From Chloroflexota bacterium (GTDB lineage Bacteria > Chloroflexota > UBA6077 > SHYK01), in assembly GCA_035652535.1 (NCBI GenBank), contig DASRDP010000064.1, forward strand, positions 1 through 41,603: a stretch of 41,603 nucleotides of DNA, written 5' to 3'. Position 1 is the first letter of the stretch. Every line of letters starts with the position of its first letter. Below are positions 7,212 to 16,125 of this stretch, piece by piece. The notes beneath the pieces were generated by a model. That model had not been told where the DNA came from, made no database searches, and saw nothing but the letters and a program-made list of their open reading frames with translations. The position numbers and the translations under genes were made by a program.

Positions 7212-8684
7212 TCACATGCCCGCTGCGACGAGGTTCCGCGGGGCCGGTCGCGTGACGAGCGGGAGCGCCACCGTGAACGCGGTGCCGTCTTGCTCCGACG
7301 TTGCCAGCTCGATCCGTCCTCGGTGCGAGCGAACGATCTCCGACGCGATCGCGAGACCCAGCCCGGTCCCTTCCCCGTCGACGCTCCCGCGGAAGAACCG
7401 CTGGAAGATCCGATCGCGGTCTTCCTCGCGGATGAACGACCCGGTGTTGTGGATTCGGACGCACGCCATGCCGTCGCGGGCGAAAGTGGAGACGGATACG
7501 CGGCCGCCCGCGGGGCTGTGGGTGACCGCGTTGGCGATGATGTTGTCGAGCACCTGGTCGATTCTGTGCGGGTCTGCCGTGATGAACAGCGGCTCCGATG
7601 CCGTGTCGACGACGAGCTCTCGACCGTTCATGCGGAGCCGAACGCGCTTCAGCGCGCCGTCGACCAGCTCGGAGAGGTTCACGACCTCCGTCTCCATCTG
7701 GATCTGCCCGGACTCGATCTTCGAGAGGTACAGGAGGTCCTCCACCATCCGTTCCATGCGCGTGGCGTCCTCCTTGATGATTCGCGCCGCTTCGGCGATA
7801 GCATCTGGGTCGTGCGCCGTGCCGTCCAGAATTGCCTCGGAGAACCCCTCGACGCTGGTGAGCGGTGTTCGGAGCTCATGCGAGACGTCGGCCAGGAAGG
7901 CGCGCAGCGTTCGGTTGGACTTCGCCACCTGCTCGGCCATGAGGTTAAAGGCGGTCGCCAGTCGGGCGATCTCGTCGTGGCCGCGGGTGGGGATCCGCTG
8001 GTTGTAGTCGCCGCGCGCCATCGCCTCGGATGCCCGTGTGATGGTCGCAAGTGGCTTGGAGATGGACCGCGCGAGGAGCATCGCCACGGTCACCGATGCG
8101 ACGAGGGAGATGAGCCCGGCGAGGCCGAGACGTCGGGCAACTTGCAGCCACTCCGCGCCGAGGCTCGCGACGGGGGCGGCGAGGGCGACGGAGTACTGCC
8201 GTGGCGGGAGCTGAGACGTCGTCTGCCGGCGCGTCCGCTCGAATCCCGAGAACGTCGGCGGCGCATTGACCGACACGATGGCGAGCGTGCCCTCGCCCGG
8301 TATGTCGGCCGTTCCCTGCATCACGGGGCTGAAGTAGTCGTTCGGCCTCGTTCCCTGGAAGTGCATGATCCGGCCTGCTAGCGTCCCGCCCGTGTCGTAC
8401 AGGACGACGGAATTGTCCTGGCGCAAGAGCAGGATTCGGAAGTTCAGATCGTCTGCCTGGTCGTCGAGGAAGCTGCCAATCTCCTCTGGGGTGGAGCCCT
8501 GGACCTCGAGGATGCGGACCTGGACGGCCAGCGGAACGGCCAGAGTGGCCAGGCGATTCAGCGCCTGCTGGGTCTGATAGGGCTGGAGCAGGTAGGCGAA
8601 AGCCGACCCGGCGAGGGCAAGACAGAGCAGAATGACCGCGGCAAACGATATGACGAGCTGGGCTCTGAGCCCACGAGGAAACAT
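7212..8684 (-). CDS. Membrane sensor histidine kinase
   Basis: The 490-aa kinase has two membrane helices (about 9-33 and 187-206) enclosing an extracytoplasmic sensor domain of about 150 residues, then a HAMP linker, a HisKA domain with the H-box LADVSHELRTPLTS (His269) and an ATPase domain. The N-box is LDNIIANAVTHSPAGG and the G2 box is GEGTGLGLAIASEIV. The G1 region reads RIHNTGSFI in place of the common D.G.GI, a deviation in the nucleotide-binding loop. It should phosphorylate the response regulator encoded 1 bp upstream. The shared operon with a MacAB-like exporter suggests it senses envelope stress or the exported compound. Confidence 0.95.
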   Translation of the reverse strand: MFPRGLRAQLVISFAAVILLCLALAGSAFAYLLQPYQTQQALNRLATLAVPLAVQVRILEVQGSTPEEIGSFLDDQADDLNFRILLLRQDNSVVLYDTGGTLAGRIMHFQGTRPNDYFSPVMQGTADIPGEGTLAIVSVNAPPTFSGFERTRRQTTSQLPPRQYSVALAAPVASLGAEWLQVARRLGLAGLISLVASVTVAMLLARSISKPLATITRASEAMARGDYNQRIPTRGHDEIARLATAFNLMAEQVAKSNRTLRAFLADVSHELRTPLTSVEGFSEAILDGTAHDPDAIAEAARIIKEDATRMERMVEDLLYLSKIESGQIQMETEVVNLSELVDGALKRVRLRMNGRELVVDTASEPLFITADPHRIDQVLDNIIANAVTHSPAGGRVSVSTFARDGMACVRIHNTGSFIREEDRDRIFQRFFRGSVDGEGTGLGLAIASEIVRSHRGRIELATSEQDGTAFTVALPLVTRPAPRNLVAAGM

Positions 8685-8685
8685 G

Positions 8686-9372
8686 CTACGTCGTCACGAG
8701 CTTGTAGCCAACGCCCCATACCGTCTGGATTCGTACGCTCGATCCGGAGATCTTGTCCCGGAGCCCGGCGACGTGGACGTCGACCGTTCGTGTGTCGCCC
8801 ACGTAGTCGTAACCCCAAACGAAATGGATGAGGCGCTCGCGGTCGAACACAACCCCCGGGTTGCGCGCGAGGGTGAGCAGGAGGTCAAACTCTTTGGGAC
8901 GCAGATCGATGGGGCGGGAATTGATGCGCACTTCCCGCCCATCGGCGTCGATTTCCATACCGTCGAGGTGCACGAACCGGGAAGGGTTCTTCCCGCTCTG
9001 ATACCGCCGGAGCACAGCCTTCGTTCGGGCGACGAGCTCCCGGGGGTTGAACGGCTTGGTGATGTAATCGTCGGCCCCCAGCTCGAGTCCGACGATCTTG
9101 TCCACGTCGTCGGTTCTCGCGGTCAGGATAATGATGGGGATGTCGCCTTCGGCGCGGAGCTTGCGGCAAACTTCCCATCCGTCCATGCCGGGCATCATCA
9201 GGTCGAGCACAACCAGGTCCGGGCGCGAGGTGTGGACGTGCTGGAGCGCGTCCTGGCCGTTGGTCGCGGTCTCCACCCGAAAGCCGTCTGAAGTGAGATA
9301 AAGCTTCGCAAGTTGGGTCACGTTGCGCTCGTCGTCGACGACGAGCACGGTCGCGTCGTTTATTGGTGCCAT
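8686..9372 (-). CDS. OmpR/PhoB-family response regulator
   Basis: The 228-aa protein has an N-terminal receiver domain with the acidic pair in VVDDERN, phospho-acceptor Asp57 in VLDLMMPG, Thr84 in ILTART and Lys106 in TKPF. A C-terminal winged-helix DNA-binding domain follows (LRPKEFDLLLTLARNPG, DTRTVDVHVAGLRDKI, IQTVWGVGYKL). Its stop is 1 nt from the kinase start, and its own start is 3 nt after the permease stop, so all are translationally linked. It probably controls its own operon; the GGATCT repeats at 14400-14434 are the best candidate target. Confidence 0.96.
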   Translation of the reverse strand: MAPINDATVLVVDDERNVTQLAKLYLTSDGFRVETATNGQDALQHVHTSRPDLVVLDLMMPGMDGWEVCRKLRAEGDIPIIILTARTDDVDKIVGLELGADDYITKPFNPRELVARTKAVLRRYQSGKNPSRFVHLDGMEIDADGREVRINSRPIDLRPKEFDLLLTLARNPGVVFDRERLIHFVWGYDYVGDTRTVDVHVAGLRDKISGSSVRIQTVWGVGYKLVTT

Positions 9373-9375
9373 ATG

Positions 9376-10638
9376 CTACTCGTACCGCAGCGCGTCGATG
9401 GGGTTGAGCCGGGACGCGCGCATTGCAGGATAGATACCGAAAAAGAGGCCGACGGTCGCGGACACCGTGAATGCCAGCAGCACGGCATCCGGCGCCACAA
9501 CGCTCGGTATCGACTGCCCCCCGAGCTGCAGCTCGGAGATGAGCCGCGAGAGTCCGGTGCCCATAAGTATGCCAATGATCCCGCCCGCCGCGCTCACGAC
9601 GACCGCCTCGACGAGGAATTGCGAGAGGATGTCGCGTCGCTTCGCTCCGACTGCCTTGCGAATCCCGATCTCGCGGGTCCTCTCCGTTACTGATACCAAC
9701 ATGATGTTCATAATTCCAATGCCGCCGACGACGAGCGAGATCCCGGCGATGGCCCCGAGGAAGGCGGTAAACAACCCGGTGACCTGGCTGATGGTCGCCA
9801 AGAAATCGAGCTGGGAGCTGATGACGAAATCGTCTTGAGCCACGCGGTGCCGGGTGCGCAACAGGTCGCCGACGGCCTGGATCAGGGGGTTGACCGCGTC
9901 TTCATCGACCGCCTGGATCGTGATTGTCGTCACCATGTCCGCGGCCCGCGGCGTGCGAGCCGGCTGGAGTCGCGCGCTGACCGTCGTGAGGGGAACGAAG
10001 GCCTGGTCGTCGAGATTCTGGAACGCGCCACCGCCCTTGCTCTGCATCACGCCGATGACCTTCATGATGCTGCCGGAGCGGCCGAACACGCTCACGCGGA
10101 CGTTCTGGCCCACGGGGTCCTGATCGCCGAACAGGTTGGTCGCGACGCTGGCCCCGAGCACGATCACGCGGGAGCGGGCATCCAGGTTTTGCTGTGCGAT
10201 GAAGTCGCCCTCTGCGGTGTGGAAATTTCGCACGTCCTGGTACTCGGGGGTAACGCCGACGATGCGCGTCTGGAGATTCTGCCCTCCGTAGATGAGCTGC
10301 GCCCCGCCCACGGCGCGCTCGGGCGCGACGCCGGCGGCCAGGTTCCCCAGGAAGCTATCCGCGATAGCCTTCGCATCGTCGTAGCTGAGCGTCTGGGCGT
10401 TTCCCGCCGCCGTCCGGACGTTGCTCTGCTGCCGCTGTGCGCCAGGTGACACAAAGATGAGGTTCGTGCCGAGACTCTGGACCTGCTCGGTTATCTGCTG
10501 CTGGGCGCCGCGCCCGATGGACATCAAGGTGATCACGGCGGCGACGCCGATAATCACGCCCAGCATCGTGAGGACGCCGCGGAGCTTGTTGGCCATCAAA
10601 GCCCGGAGCGCGACCCGCAGCGCTTCGACGGCGTTCAT
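9376..10638 (-). CDS. MacB-type ABC transporter permease (FtsX fold)
   Basis: The 420-aa protein has the MacB/FtsX arrangement: one N-terminal membrane helix (LRGVLTMLGVIIGVAAVITL), a large extracytoplasmic domain (about 45-280) and three C-terminal helices, with the signature GGIGIMNIMLVSVTERTREIG and IGIRKAVGAKRRDIL. Such permeases do not move substrate through the membrane themselves but drive a periplasmic adaptor mechanically. The gene overlaps the ATPase gene by 4 nt, and the adaptor gene precedes both. The ATPase is encoded separately, unlike the fused E. coli MacB. Confidence 0.94.
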   Translation of the reverse strand: MNAVEALRVALRALMANKLRGVLTMLGVIIGVAAVITLMSIGRGAQQQITEQVQSLGTNLIFVSPGAQRQQSNVRTAAGNAQTLSYDDAKAIADSFLGNLAAGVAPERAVGGAQLIYGGQNLQTRIVGVTPEYQDVRNFHTAEGDFIAQQNLDARSRVIVLGASVATNLFGDQDPVGQNVRVSVFGRSGSIMKVIGVMQSKGGGAFQNLDDQAFVPLTTVSARLQPARTPRAADMVTTITIQAVDEDAVNPLIQAVGDLLRTRHRVAQDDFVISSQLDFLATISQVTGLFTAFLGAIAGISLVVGGIGIMNIMLVSVTERTREIGIRKAVGAKRRDILSQFLVEAVVVSAAGGIIGILMGTGLSRLISELQLGGQSIPSVVAPDAVLLAFTVSATVGLFFGIYPAMRASRLNPIDALRYE

Positions 10639-11543
10639 CGGTCCCCATCCTCCGCCGGCAGATGCGCGAGGACGTCGGCCGCGCGAATCGGGCGCTCCAC
10701 TGTGTGGTCTTCCTGCACTCGACCGTCCCGAATGTGGACGACGCGGTCGCCGTGGTTGCCGACGTCTGGCTCATGGGTCACCAGGACGATGGTGATGCCG
10801 CGCTCGCGATTGAGACTCTGAAACAGGGCAAGGATCTCCTCGCTGCTGCGCGTATCCAGATTGCCCGTGGGCTCGTCGGCGAGAATGATGGCCGGTTCCG
10901 TGACCAGTGAGCGCGCGATGGCGACGCGCTGCTGCTGGCCTCCGCTCATCTCGCTCGGTTTGTGGTTGAGCCGATGGCCCAGCCCGACGGCCTCGAGCGC
11001 GGCGATGGCGCGCTCTCGCTTGTTCTTCGCGCCGGCGTAGAGCAGCGGGAGCTGGACCTGCTCGACCGCCGGCACGCGCGGAAGCAGGTTGAACATCTGG
11101 AAGACGAACCCGATGCGGCGATTCCGCACCTCCGCCAGGGCGTCGTCGCCCAATTGGCTGGTCTCGATCCCATCCAGCTCATAGGTGCCGCTCGTCGGCT
11201 GGTCGAGACAGCCGATGACGTTCATGAGGGTCGACTTCCCCGATCCCGACGGTCCCATAATAGCGACGAACTCGCCGCGGCGCACGTCGAGGTCAACGCC
11301 GCGCAGGGCGTGGACAGTCGTTTCTCCCAGCTCGTAGACCTTCGTGATCCCGCGAATGCGAATCACGGGCGGCTCGACAGCAATGGGCTGGGATGCTGGT
11401 TTCGGGTCCCCTGTCTCAGGCCGAAGCCCGCGGGAATCGGCCGGCGACTGCGCCGGGGTCGTGACGGAGCGTTCTGCAGCCGTCGTCTCGAGGTCCCGCT
11501 CGGTCGTGAGCCGGATTCCGGCGAGGACGTCGACCGCAGTCAT
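10635..11543 (-). CDS. MacB/LolD-type ABC transporter ATPase
   Basis: The 302-aa ATPase has a Walker A at residues 97-105 (GPSGSGKST), a signature at about 199-203 ([14 protein letters not shown]) and a Walker B with the catalytic Glu in [12 protein letters not shown]. It falls in the MacB/LolD/FtsE group. A roughly 60-residue, low-complexity N-terminal extension precedes the fold and is unusual. I start at the ATG at 11543, because the adaptor stop TGA lies 1 nt before it and this implies translational coupling; an in-frame start at 11582 lies inside the adaptor gene. It powers the permease encoded downstream. Confidence 0.94.
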   Translation of the reverse strand: MTAVDVLAGIRLTTERDLETTAAERSVTTPAQSPADSRGLRPETGDPKPASQPIAVEPPVIRIRGITKVYELGETTVHALRGVDLDVRRGEFVAIMGPSGSGKSTLMNVIGCLDQPTSGTYELDGIETSQLGDDALAEVRNRRIGFVFQMFNLLPRVPAVEQVQLPLLYAGAKNKRERAIAALEAVGLGHRLNHKPSEMSGGQQQRVAIARSLVTEPAIILADEPTGNLDTRSSEEILALFQSLNRERGITIVLVTHEPDVGNHGDRVVHIRDGRVQEDHTVERPIRAADVLAHLPAEDGDR

Positions 11544-11544
11544 G

Positions 11545-14274
11545 TCAAAAGCCCCCAGGCCTCGCAACGGGCCCGGGGCCAAAGGTGGTAATTCCCGCGC
11601 CTCCCGGTCGGGCGCCGGGGACGGCCGCGCGCGCCGCCGTGGTGGGCAGAACCACCACGTCTCCCTCTTCGAGCCCGGAGACCACCTCGGTGTTCGTATC
11701 GTTGGAGATCCCGATCTGCACGGTGCGCGCTTCGATACCGTTCGGTGTTTGGACCTGGACCTGACGCTGCTGAACGCGGGTCCGCGCCTCTGTCGGCTGG
11801 CCGCTCTGGCCCTGCGGGCGTTGAGCCTGCCCCGGGGGGCGCTGCGCCTGACCGCCCGTAGCAGCGCCGCCCTGCGCCTGACCGCCCGTGGCAGCGCCGC
11901 CCTGGGCCCGCACGGGGGACAGGGCGCGGTTCGGGACCATCAGCACGCCGTCCCGCTCGGCCGTCACGATTTCCGCGCTGGCCGTCATTCCCTGGCGCAC
12001 GCCCTGAGCGTTCTGGAGCTGGATCGTCACCTGGTACCCAACCACGCCCTGCGTTGTCGTGCTGGCCGGCGAGACCGCCGTGACCGTGCCGGGGAACCGG
12101 CGGCCCGGCAGGCCGTCGAAGGTCACGTTCGCCTTCTGCCCGACTTCAACCTGGGAGATGTCGGACTCATCGACCTGCGCGTACACCACGAGGCTGGCGG
12201 GATTGATGATGGTGATTCCGTTGCCCCCGTTCGATCCGCCGGTGCCCGTTCCGCCGCCCGTGACGCCGCTCAGGCTGTTTTCGTCGACCGCGATGTTCAC
12301 CGTGCCGATCACGCCGTCATAGGGAGCAACGATCGTCGCGTCGCTGAGGTTCGTGAGTGCATTCTGGAGGCTCGTTTGGGCCTGGGCGAGCGCCGCCCGC
12401 GCAGCGGCGATGTCGGATGGCAGGTACGGCGTCTGCTTCTCGGAAAGGGTTGCCTGCGCGGCCCGAACCGCCTGGCGCTGGGCCTCGAGGTCTGTGTCTG
12501 TCGAGGGCTGAAGTTTGAGCTGAAGCGCTGCCTGGGCAGCCAGGACCGCCTGCTGCTGTGCCTCGATGTCGGCGTCCGTGTATGGATAGACCTTGAGGGT
12601 CAGATTGTTCTGCGCTTCGCGCAAGGCGGCCTGCGCGGCCACCAGATCCGCGTCCTGCGGACCGGCGAGGAGTTGGTCCAGCTTCGCCTGCGCCGAGCGC
12701 ACGGCCGCGTCGGCCGCGTCGACGGCGGTCTGCGCGCTCACCAGGTCGACATTCTTCGGTCCACTGGTGATCTGGCTCAGATTCTGAACCGCCGCGTCAT
12801 AGCTTGCCTGTGCCGCCGCCACCGCGCTACGCGCGGATTCGACGTCGGTGGCGAGCGGTGTGACGAGGCTCTGGAGGCGTGATTGGGCGCTGGCGAGATT
12901 CGCCCGAGCCTGGTCGACCGCGGACTGGTCGCTCTGCTGGTTGGCTCCGATGGTCTGCCGAAGCTGGTCGAGGGTACGCTGGGCGCTCACGAGCTGGGTC
13001 TGAGCAACGTCGACGGCGCCGCGCGCCGCGTCGACGTCGGACGCCGACGGCCCAGCCTGGAGCTGCGTGAGCTTCGCCTGAGCGCTGTTCAGCGTTGCCT
13101 GGGCTGCCGTCACCGCGTCTGCGTCGGCCTGCCGTTGAGCTTGGGGCACAGTGCCGATCTGTTGATCCTGATCGCGCTTCGCAGTCGCGGTATACAGCGC
13201 GACCTGCGCCTGGGCGACGGCCGCTTGCGCAGCGGTGAGGTCCGCCTGGCTCGCGCCGGCCTCGACTTGCTGGAGCTTGGCCTGCGCAGAGGCGAGATTG
13301 TTCTGCGCCTGCTGGTACGCGCTCTGCGCGTTCAGAAGCTGGACCGCCGTCCCGCCCGCATTGTTGGCTTGCTGCTTCGAGAGCGCGCTCTGGAGGGCGG
13401 CTTGCGCGCTCTGGACGTCGCTCTGGGCGGCGGCGACGTCCTCGGACTTTGGATTGACGAGATCGGCGAGCTTGGTCTGGGCGCTGGAGAGGTTCGCCTG
13501 CGCAGTCTGCACCGCGCTCTGCGCCTGGGCAAGCTGCGCGGGGTAGCTGGTGGTGAGGTCATTGAGCTTCGCGCGGGCGCTCGCAGCGTTGGCCTTGGCG
13601 CTATCGAGCGCGGTCTGCGCCGCGACCAGGTCGGCGTCCTGCGGCGGTCCGACGAGCTGGTCCAGCTTGGCCTGAGCCGCGTCGACAGCGGCGCGCGCCG
13701 AGTCCACATCCTCCGGGCGACTGCCGGCCTGCATCACCTGAAGCTTCGCCTGAGCGGCCTGGAGCTGGGCCTGGGCGGAGGCGATATCCTCCGGTCGGGA
13801 CTGCTGCATGCCGGCCAGCTTGGCCTGCGCGCTGGCGAGCTCGGCCTGCGCGATGATGACGTCCTCGGGGCGAGGACCGGCCAGCTCTTGATCCAGCTTC
13901 GCTTGCGCCGAGTCCACCTGCGCCTGGGATTGTTGGACGGCGAGATCGAGCTGCGTCGTGTCCAGCCGCGCGAGCACCTGGCCGGCCTTAACCTGATCGC
14001 CAACCGCAACGTTGACTTCCTTGACCGTTCCGTCGGCTTTGAAGGTGAGTCGGCTGCTCTGGGTGGCTGCTACGTTTCCCGTGGCGTTGACGGTTGCGGT
14101 AATCGTGCCGCGAGAGACGGTCGCGGTTTGTTGCGCCACGGGCGGCGGCGGTGCGCTGATGCGCCGGTATAAGAGGACGCCGCCACCACCGATGATGATC
14201 GCGGACACCAGAAGCGTAAGCAGCGTTCCTACCGGTGGCAACCGATGTCTGCGTAACTGGCCAGCGATTTCCAT
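11545..14274 (-). CDS. Giant MacA/HlyD-like efflux adaptor with long helical repeat region
   Basis: The 909-aa protein is more than twice the usual MacA length (about 370-400). Order: membrane anchor (LLTLLVSAIIIGGGGVLLY, 18-36), first half of the lipoyl/barrel domain (49-104, with GDQVKAGQVLARLD), a helical region of about 540 residues (105-645), then the returning lipoyl half (IVAPYDGVIGTV), barrel domain (VGQKANVTFDG), a Gly/Gln-rich insert (AQGGAATGGQ twice) and a membrane-proximal domain. The helical region has about 18 units of 26-35 residues ending in turns such as GPRPED or GPQDAD. The ATG at 14274 is chosen because the anchor starts there and an upstream ATG lacks support. It should couple the MacB-type permease and ATPase to the envelope. 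Confidence 0.9.
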   Translation of the reverse strand: MEIAGQLRRHRLPPVGTLLTLLVSAIIIGGGGVLLYRRISAPPPPVAQQTATVSRGTITATVNATGNVAATQSSRLTFKADGTVKEVNVAVGDQVKAGQVLARLDTTQLDLAVQQSQAQVDSAQAKLDQELAGPRPEDVIIAQAELASAQAKLAGMQQSRPEDIASAQAQLQAAQAKLQVMQAGSRPEDVDSARAAVDAAQAKLDQLVGPPQDADLVAAQTALDSAKANAASARAKLNDLTTSYPAQLAQAQSAVQTAQANLSSAQTKLADLVNPKSEDVAAAQSDVQSAQAALQSALSKQQANNAGGTAVQLLNAQSAYQQAQNNLASAQAKLQQVEAGASQADLTAAQAAVAQAQVALYTATAKRDQDQQIGTVPQAQRQADADAVTAAQATLNSAQAKLTQLQAGPSASDVDAARGAVDVAQTQLVSAQRTLDQLRQTIGANQQSDQSAVDQARANLASAQSRLQSLVTPLATDVESARSAVAAAQASYDAAVQNLSQITSGPKNVDLVSAQTAVDAADAAVRSAQAKLDQLLAGPQDADLVAAQAALREAQNNLTLKVYPYTDADIEAQQQAVLAAQAALQLKLQPSTDTDLEAQRQAVRAAQATLSEKQTPYLPSDIAAARAALAQAQTSLQNALTNLSDATIVAPYDGVIGTVNIAVDENSLSGVTGGGTGTGGSNGGNGITIINPASLVVYAQVDESDISQVEVGQKANVTFDGLPGRRFPGTVTAVSPASTTTQGVVGYQVTIQLQNAQGVRQGMTASAEIVTAERDGVLMVPNRALSPVRAQGGAATGGQAQGGAATGGQAQRPPGQAQRPQGQSGQPTEARTRVQQRQVQVQTPNGIEARTVQIGISNDTNTEVVSGLEEGDVVVLPTTAARAAVPGARPGGAGITTFGPGPVARPGGF
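11842..11901. repeat. 30-nt tandem duplication in the adaptor gene
   Basis: Two adjacent 30-nt copies (11842-11871 and 11872-11901) differ at one base. They encode two copies of the AQGGAATGGQ stretch in the Gly/Gln-rich insert. It looks like a recent in-frame slippage event. Confidence 0.8.
12340..13956 (-). repeat. About 18 helical repeats in the MacA-like adaptor
   Basis: Each unit of 26-35 residues follows the pattern (V/L/I)xxAQxALxxAQAxLxxL, then a Gly/Pro-containing turn and an acidic residue. Examples of turns are AGPRPED, SRPED, GSRPED, GPPQDAD, NPKSED, AGASQAD, AGPSASD and AGPQDAD. The GxRPED-like hinge is known from HlyD-family hairpins, where one or two copies are normal. Units 4-5 and 14-15 are nearly alike, which points to internal duplication. 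Confidence 0.85.
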
Positions 14275-14376
14275 ATCATCTACTCCGTCACGCAGATCGG
14301 CTCGGCCGTGGACGGACTTCGCACGGGTCAGCAGCCACAGCCTGTCCGATCTCGCGTGTGGCACTGCTCCCGATTC

Positions 14377-14434
14377 AGTGTAGTGGCCGGGCGTGATGTG
14401 GATCTTACTGAAGTGTTAAGGATCTGCAAGATCC
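14377..14434 (-). promoter_or_regulatory. Candidate promoter and regulator site of the adaptor/kinase operon
   Basis: On the plus strand GGATCT occurs at 14400-14405 and again at 14420-14425, exactly 20 bp apart, followed after GCA by the inverted copy AGATCC at 14429-14434. Read on the minus strand, a -10-like TACACT (14377-14382) lies 17 bp from the 14400 copy, so that copy occupies the -35 position. Two direct repeats two helical turns apart at and above -35 is how OmpR-family activators usually bind. It suggests autoregulation by the regulator in this operon. This is inferred, not proven. Confidence 0.45.
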
Positions 14435-14474
14435 GGTGTTTGCCGCGGGGAGCGGCCCAACGCGCGCGAACTCG

Positions 14475-14984
14475 CTAGTGGACGTGTCCGTTCGCCGCCG
14501 GGCACACGTGCTTCCCTTCTATCGGGGCTCCACAGAGCGGGCAGCGCGGGCGGCCGGCCGCTACGATCTCCGCGATCTTGGCGCTGAGGGCTCGTACCTG
14601 CGGGCGAGAGGCGCTCCACTGGTAACGCAGCGGGCCCGGTCCCGACTCTTCCAGCTCGTCCGCGGTGAAGACGAGCCGTCGGTTGCGCTCATCGTAGCCC
14701 ACTGCGAGACGGCCTGCCCGAAAGTCGATCGACGGCCGCCCCGGGAACCGGCTGGCGAGGGTGAGGGTGGTGCGGGCTTCTTCCATCCCGCGGCCGGTCG
14801 CGCCCGCGACCTGCTGGTCGATGATGACGGCCAGCGCTTCGAGCTGTTCTTTCTCGACCCACAGCGAGAGGGTTGTGTCCCCATGTTCGGCGAGGAGGCG
14901 AAACGTCCGATGGCCGGGCGCGCCGATCGCTTCCGCGTCGATCTCGTCCACTTCTCCCAGGTCACGCACGCGTGGCTCGGTCAC
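14475..14984 (-). CDS. DUF3090 family protein
   Basis: The 169-aa protein matches DUF3090: FRLLAEHGDTTLSLWVEKEQ, LEALAVIIDQ, FRAGRLAVGYDERNRRLVFTADE and the C-terminal zinc-ribbon-like tail RPRCPLCGAPIEGKHVCPAANGH with a CPLC pair and a second Cys. The family is found mostly in Chloroflexota and Actinomycetota and has no settled function. The GTG at 14984 has GGGGAG upstream and is preferred to a TTG at 14996. It lies 200 bp upstream of the giant adaptor in the same direction but probably in a separate transcript. Confidence 0.88.
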   Translation of the reverse strand: MTEPRVRDLGEVDEIDAEAIGAPGHRTFRLLAEHGDTTLSLWVEKEQLEALAVIIDQQVAGATGRGMEEARTTLTLASRFPGRPSIDFRAGRLAVGYDERNRRLVFTADELEESGPGPLRYQWSASRPQVRALSAKIAEIVAAGRPRCPLCGAPIEGKHVCPAANGHVH

Positions 14985-15062
14985 GGATCTCCCCAAAACC
15001 GGATTGGTGAAAATGACATGGAGTCGCGGTGCGAGTGAAGGATAGCACGGTTGCCTGGAGAA

Positions 15063-15104
15063 GGCCGAGGCCGCGGTCCCGCCTTGGGGATCGCGGCCTC
15101 GGCC
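15063..15104 (-). terminator. Strong GC-rich hairpin after the ABC permease pair
   Basis: A perfect 13-bp inverted repeat (15063-15075 and 15092-15104, arms GGCCGAGGCCGCG and its complement) extends inward by five further pairs, one of them G-T, leaving a 6-nt loop. It follows the permease stop at 15130 by 26 bp. No long T run follows on the minus strand, so it may be a weak intrinsic terminator or an mRNA-stabilising stem. Confidence 0.65.
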
Positions 15105-15129
15105 ACCCCGCGTCGCACCTGGTGAAATG

Positions 15130-16125
15130 TTACCGTCGAGTCATCCGGGGGTCGAACGCGTCGCGGAGACCGTCACCGATCATATTGAAGCTGAACAGCG
15201 TGAGGAAGATGCAGATTCCTGGGAAGAAGACGAGCCACGGTGCGCTGAAGAAGTACTGCTGGGCGTTCGAGAGCATGTTGCCCCAGCTGGGCATAGGGGG
15301 CTGAATGCCAAGTCCCAGATACGAGAGGCTCGTCTCCGCGCGAATCGCGCCGCCCGCGCCGAGGGTTACTGATACAAACAGCGGAGACAGCGAGTTGGGA
15401 ATGATGTGGCGGAAGATCAGTCGCGACCAATTCGCTCCCACAGCGCGCGCAGCCTCGCTGAAGAGCTGCTGCTTCAGCGTGAGCGTCATGGCTCTCGTGA
15501 TGCGGGAGCTGCGTAACATGCTGAGCACGGTGAGGATCACGCACATGGTCCAGAAACCAGGCGGGAGGATCTTCGAGATCACCATGAGAATGGGCAGCTC
15601 TGGAAGCGCCTGATTGACGTCGTTGATACGCATCAGGATGTTGTCCCACACGCTTCCAAAGTACCCGGCCACGGCGCCGAAGGTTGCGCCGATCACGACC
15701 GCCGTGATCGACACGAAAAAGCCGATGCCGAGCGAGACGCGACCGCCGAACATCGCGCGGGTCATGGTGTCGCGGCCGAGATCGTCGGTTCCAAGCGGGT
15801 GACCGAACTTCAGGGCACGCTCGGGCGTTTGGGCGCTTATCGCGTCGAAGTTGTAGAGGGCCGGAGCGCCGCCGCCGGCGGGCAACATGACGAAGCTCGG
15901 CTTGCTGAACCGTTCCCGGAGGTTGACCTGGTCCGGCGCGTACGGCGTGACCAAAGGACCCAGATAGGAGAAGATCGTGATACCCGCCACAATACAGAGC
16001 CCGATGACAGCCATCCGGTGACGGATGAACCGCCGGAAGATGAGCATCTTCAGGCTAACGATCTTGACTTCCCGCTCTTCAATTCGTGGAAGTACCCGAG
16101 TCCCGGCGGTTATCTCTCTCGCCAT
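15130..16125 (-). CDS. DppC/OppC-type peptide or nickel ABC transporter permease
   Basis: The 331-aa membrane protein has an N-terminal helix (MAVIGLCIVAGITIFSYLGPLV), the family phrase FGHPLGTDDLGRDTMTRAMFGGRVSLGIGF, and the inner-membrane permease EAA loop (SEAARAVGANWSRLIFRHIIPNSLSPL). The C-terminus is typical (LFSFNMIGDGLRDAFDPRMTR). It pairs with the DppB-like permease 66 nt upstream to form the channel. No ATPase or solute-binding protein is encoded beside it, so these must lie elsewhere. The likely substrate class is peptides, but related permeases carry nickel or sugars. Confidence 0.93.
   Translation of the reverse strand: MAREITAGTRVLPRIEEREVKIVSLKMLIFRRFIRHRMAVIGLCIVAGITIFSYLGPLVTPYAPDQVNLRERFSKPSFVMLPAGGGAPALYNFDAISAQTPERALKFGHPLGTDDLGRDTMTRAMFGGRVSLGIGFFVSITAVVIGATFGAVAGYFGSVWDNILMRINDVNQALPELPILMVISKILPPGFWTMCVILTVLSMLRSSRITRAMTLTLKQQLFSEAARAVGANWSRLIFRHIIPNSLSPLFVSVTLGAGGAIRAETSLSYLGLGIQPPMPSWGNMLSNAQQYFFSAPWLVFFPGICIFLTLFSFNMIGDGLRDAFDPRMTRR

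Noticed and set aside
12883-14172. Long plus-strand open frame of 429 codons opposite the giant adaptor
   Set aside because: It is the antisense shadow of the Ala/Gln-rich repeats; the periodic codons keep the opposite frame open. It has no ribosome-binding site and no family pattern.
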